DNA of 64,000 bases from Petrosia ficiformis (lineage: Eukaryota; Porifera; Demospongiae; Haplosclerida; Petrosiidae). The notes below the pieces were generated by a model. That model saw only the letters and a program-made list of their open reading frames with translations, made no database searches and was not told where the DNA came from. The stretch is taken from positions 4,576,001 through 4,640,000 of the forward strand of contig OX345640.1 in the NCBI GenBank assembly GCA_947044365.1, read 5' to 3'. Shown one piece after another: positions 62,301 to 64,000 of this stretch. Each line of letters starts with the position of its first letter. The first letter of the stretch is position 1. The translations under genes were made by a program, and so were the position numbers.

Positions 62301-63552
62301 GTATAGACAAGGAAGAGACAAGTATAATGACACTAAAATCTTTCAGTTATAAAGTAATAAGTAAGTAGTACTGACATGTTAGTTTGTATAACTATTATAA
62401 TACCGTTATGCACACTAACATGCCAGTACAATTTTATTACTTTATATGTTTTGTACACATAAAGTAAACCATCTGAAGTAAACATTTTCATTATTATGTC
62501 ATCATACAAACAAGCAATGATATTTAATTGTTATAATCTTATATTTAGAAAACAATTATAGTTTATATTATTTTGCCATGTAGGCGAGGGTCCCGTCCCA
62601 ATGGCACTCGCTTTGAACTGGTTTTTTTTTGCAGTGTATATATATATATATATGTAATATTAAGGTGCAATTGAGATGGTACTTTAGCAACTAACTAGTT
62701 CCAAATAACAACTCTACATAAGTATAGTTTCTTTGTGTTTTGCTTGTATACTCTAGATATACTTATGTAGGGTTGTTATATGGAAGTAATTTATTTGCTA
62801 AAATACCATCCCAATCTTGTTTCTGTGCTTTTGTGGTTTTGATATTCCTGCGTGCTCTTTCATTTTTTAAACATTATTCTTTACATATTTAGGTGTATAA
62901 TGCTACTGATGAGATCAAGAAAGCTGCTCATTATCCTGATATTAGACTGTTTACTGTAACTCGAAATATATCAGATAAACCATTACAGGAATTTGTTGAT
63001 TATAGTCAACATTGGGTTATAGCAAGTCCAGGTGAGTTAAAAAAATAAGATATGAATGGACATATGTGAAGCCCTTTGCTTGGAGGAGGAAGGGTCTGGT
63101 AACAGCAGCATGAACAAGTTGTGGAAATATAATTACCCTCGCCACGAAGCGTAGGCGGAAGGGTACGATAATTTAATAAAGTATTGCTATATATATTTTT
63201 CAACTGTATAAGGGACTCCAAAATCCTCCCCGTAAATAAATTTACAATCTGTGTTTTGTAATTCTTGTTGAAGTATATTTTATTTGACTGTCTAAAAACT
63301 GAAATTATTATGCTCATAACAGTAATTATGTTTGTGTTCTAAAACTTCACATTTTTTTACTGTTCTCAAATATACTGTGTTTCTTCTAAAAACAGACACT
63401 GCGAAAGAGTTTTCTGCAGTGTGCTGGTTCTTTGGTCGGGATCTTCATGACAAACTTAAAATGCCTATTGGTCTTATATCCAGTAACTGGGGAGGGACTC
63501 CAATAGAGGCATGGTCATCAGCAGCTGCTTTGAAATATTGTCCCAGTGACAA
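59396..63552 (+). CDS. Sialate O-acetylesterase paralogue 2 (SIAE-2), right copy, runs off the window
   Basis: Five exons are visible: 59396-59480 (ATG also at 59,393), 60329-60493, 60760-60923, 62893-63031 and 63396-63552. They encode a signal peptide ([15 protein letters not shown]), [29 protein letters not shown] (Ser-130), [19 protein letters not shown] and [16 protein letters not shown] with [12 protein letters not shown]. Exon 5 ends in phase 2 with a good donor (GTAAGT). The rest, including the His-containing C-terminal half, should lie beyond 64,000, after an intron holding a family X element. The sequence is clearly diverged from SIAE-1 but keeps all visible family motifs. Confidence 0.9.
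60494..60735. repeat. TACATGTA-rich intronic tract, right
   Basis: Mirror of 51,500-51,735, starting directly at the exon-2 donor of SIAE-2. Confidence 0.75.
61780..62010 (+). repeat. Family V dispersed repeat in SIAE-2 intron 3, right
   Basis: It starts ccctcactgcgaagcgtagg then cggaagg. It contains a GTCTGTCTGTC run and gagctactggtagacttcaa. The short end segment alone recurs at about 63,134-63,170, next to the outer edge of palindrome B. Confidence 0.6.
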
Positions 63553-63619
63553 GTAAGTTATACAGAAGTCTGTTAATATTAGATAGTGGTGATTTACATA
63601 AATGTAGTCTAGAGCTGGG

Positions 63620-64000
63620 TGATAGTGCAATTGTTATGGCCCGTAGGCCCATCCCTATAATTGCTTTCCCATGGGTTCGATTTATATGGTTGTGTCACCT
63701 GCGTGAGTATGCATTGTATACGTAGTTAAGGAATTGCGTCATTCTGGGGGGGGGCTTGGTCAATTAATGGACGTGGCACATAAAAGAATGCGTGCTTGAG
63801 CTACAGATCAGCAGGAAGAATGTAAACTATTGTATATAGCACAGAAACAGTATAAAGACGAAAAGTAAATATAATAAGTTGTTGAGTTTCAGACATGAGG
63901 AAGTCATCATTTAGAACCTTTGATAGAGTACTTCATGCAGACTGCAGTTAGACTTACTTCTTCAGGCCCCAGGTTTTGAGTACACAGAAAGGTAGAGACA
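63620..64000 (+). mobile_element. Family X repeat, copy 5, cut by the window end
   Basis: It starts ttatggcccgtaggcccatc and contains cgtagttaaggaattgcgtc and ggtcaattaatggacgtggc. It runs to the end with acacagaaaggtagagaca, which corresponds to about 2,310-2,330 in copy 1. Confidence 0.75.

Larger units (their letters stand above)
56280..63180 (-). repeat. Palindrome B, right arm
   Basis: Reverse complement of 48,557-56,208, ending in SIAE-2 intron 4. Beyond 63,180 the sequence is single-copy in this window and continues the gene. Confidence 0.95.

Overview
The window is AT-rich eukaryotic nuclear DNA. Two gene families can be read exon by exon, with GT-AG introns: a ZIP/SLC39 zinc transporter and a tandem pair of sialate O-acetylesterases (SIAE). 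The rest is a dense mixture of DNA transposons, MITEs, tRNA-derived SINEs and minisatellites. Animal-type SIAE and LIV-1-type ZIP genes, short to medium introns and frequent TACATGTA tracts suggest an early-branching marine invertebrate, perhaps a sponge. That assignment is inference, at low confidence.

Layout. Positions 1-20.2 kb are gene-poor and repeat-rich. They hold a disrupted gene for an acidic repeat protein (5.3-9.0 kb, minus strand) with a TTAA-flanked, Kolobok-like THAP transposon inside it; several hAT-type elements with intact 8-bp target duplications, one carrying two further elements nested inside; an unusual alternating 28-bp minisatellite (11.2-11.7 kb); and six dispersed copies of a short module. 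Each module has a strongly conserved ~90-bp upstream block, a TATA box, a 30-50 nt stretch that cannot be aligned between copies, an AATTTTTGG-like (Sm-site-like) sequence and a conserved stem-loop.

Positions 20.2-48.6 kb form a giant inverted repeat (axis 34,541/34,542). It carries two full copies of a nine-exon ZIP gene, back to back: minus strand on the left, plus strand on the right. The copies differ by amino-acid substitutions, minisatellite copy number and a transposon present in one arm only. Positions 48.6-63.2 kb form a second giant inverted repeat (axis about 56,244). Each arm carries SIAE-1 (eight exons, complete) followed by SIAE-2 (exons 1-4 in the left arm; exons 1-5 and running off the window in the right arm). 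The left SIAE-2 is cut inside intron 4 at 48,556, where the two palindromes meet at a 4-bp microhomology.

The order L-A'-A-B'-B-R has a simple reading: an ancestral locus L-A'-B-R (ZIP and SIAE-1/SIAE-2 divergent from one ~1-kb promoter region), into whose centre a circularly permuted, inverted copy of itself has been placed. It may be a real rearrangement or an assembly product of two haplotypes; sequence alone cannot decide. The ZIP product would move zinc or related metals across a membrane, and the SIAE products would remove O-acetyl esters from sialic acids in the secretory/lysosomal route. No functional link between them is visible beyond their being neighbours.
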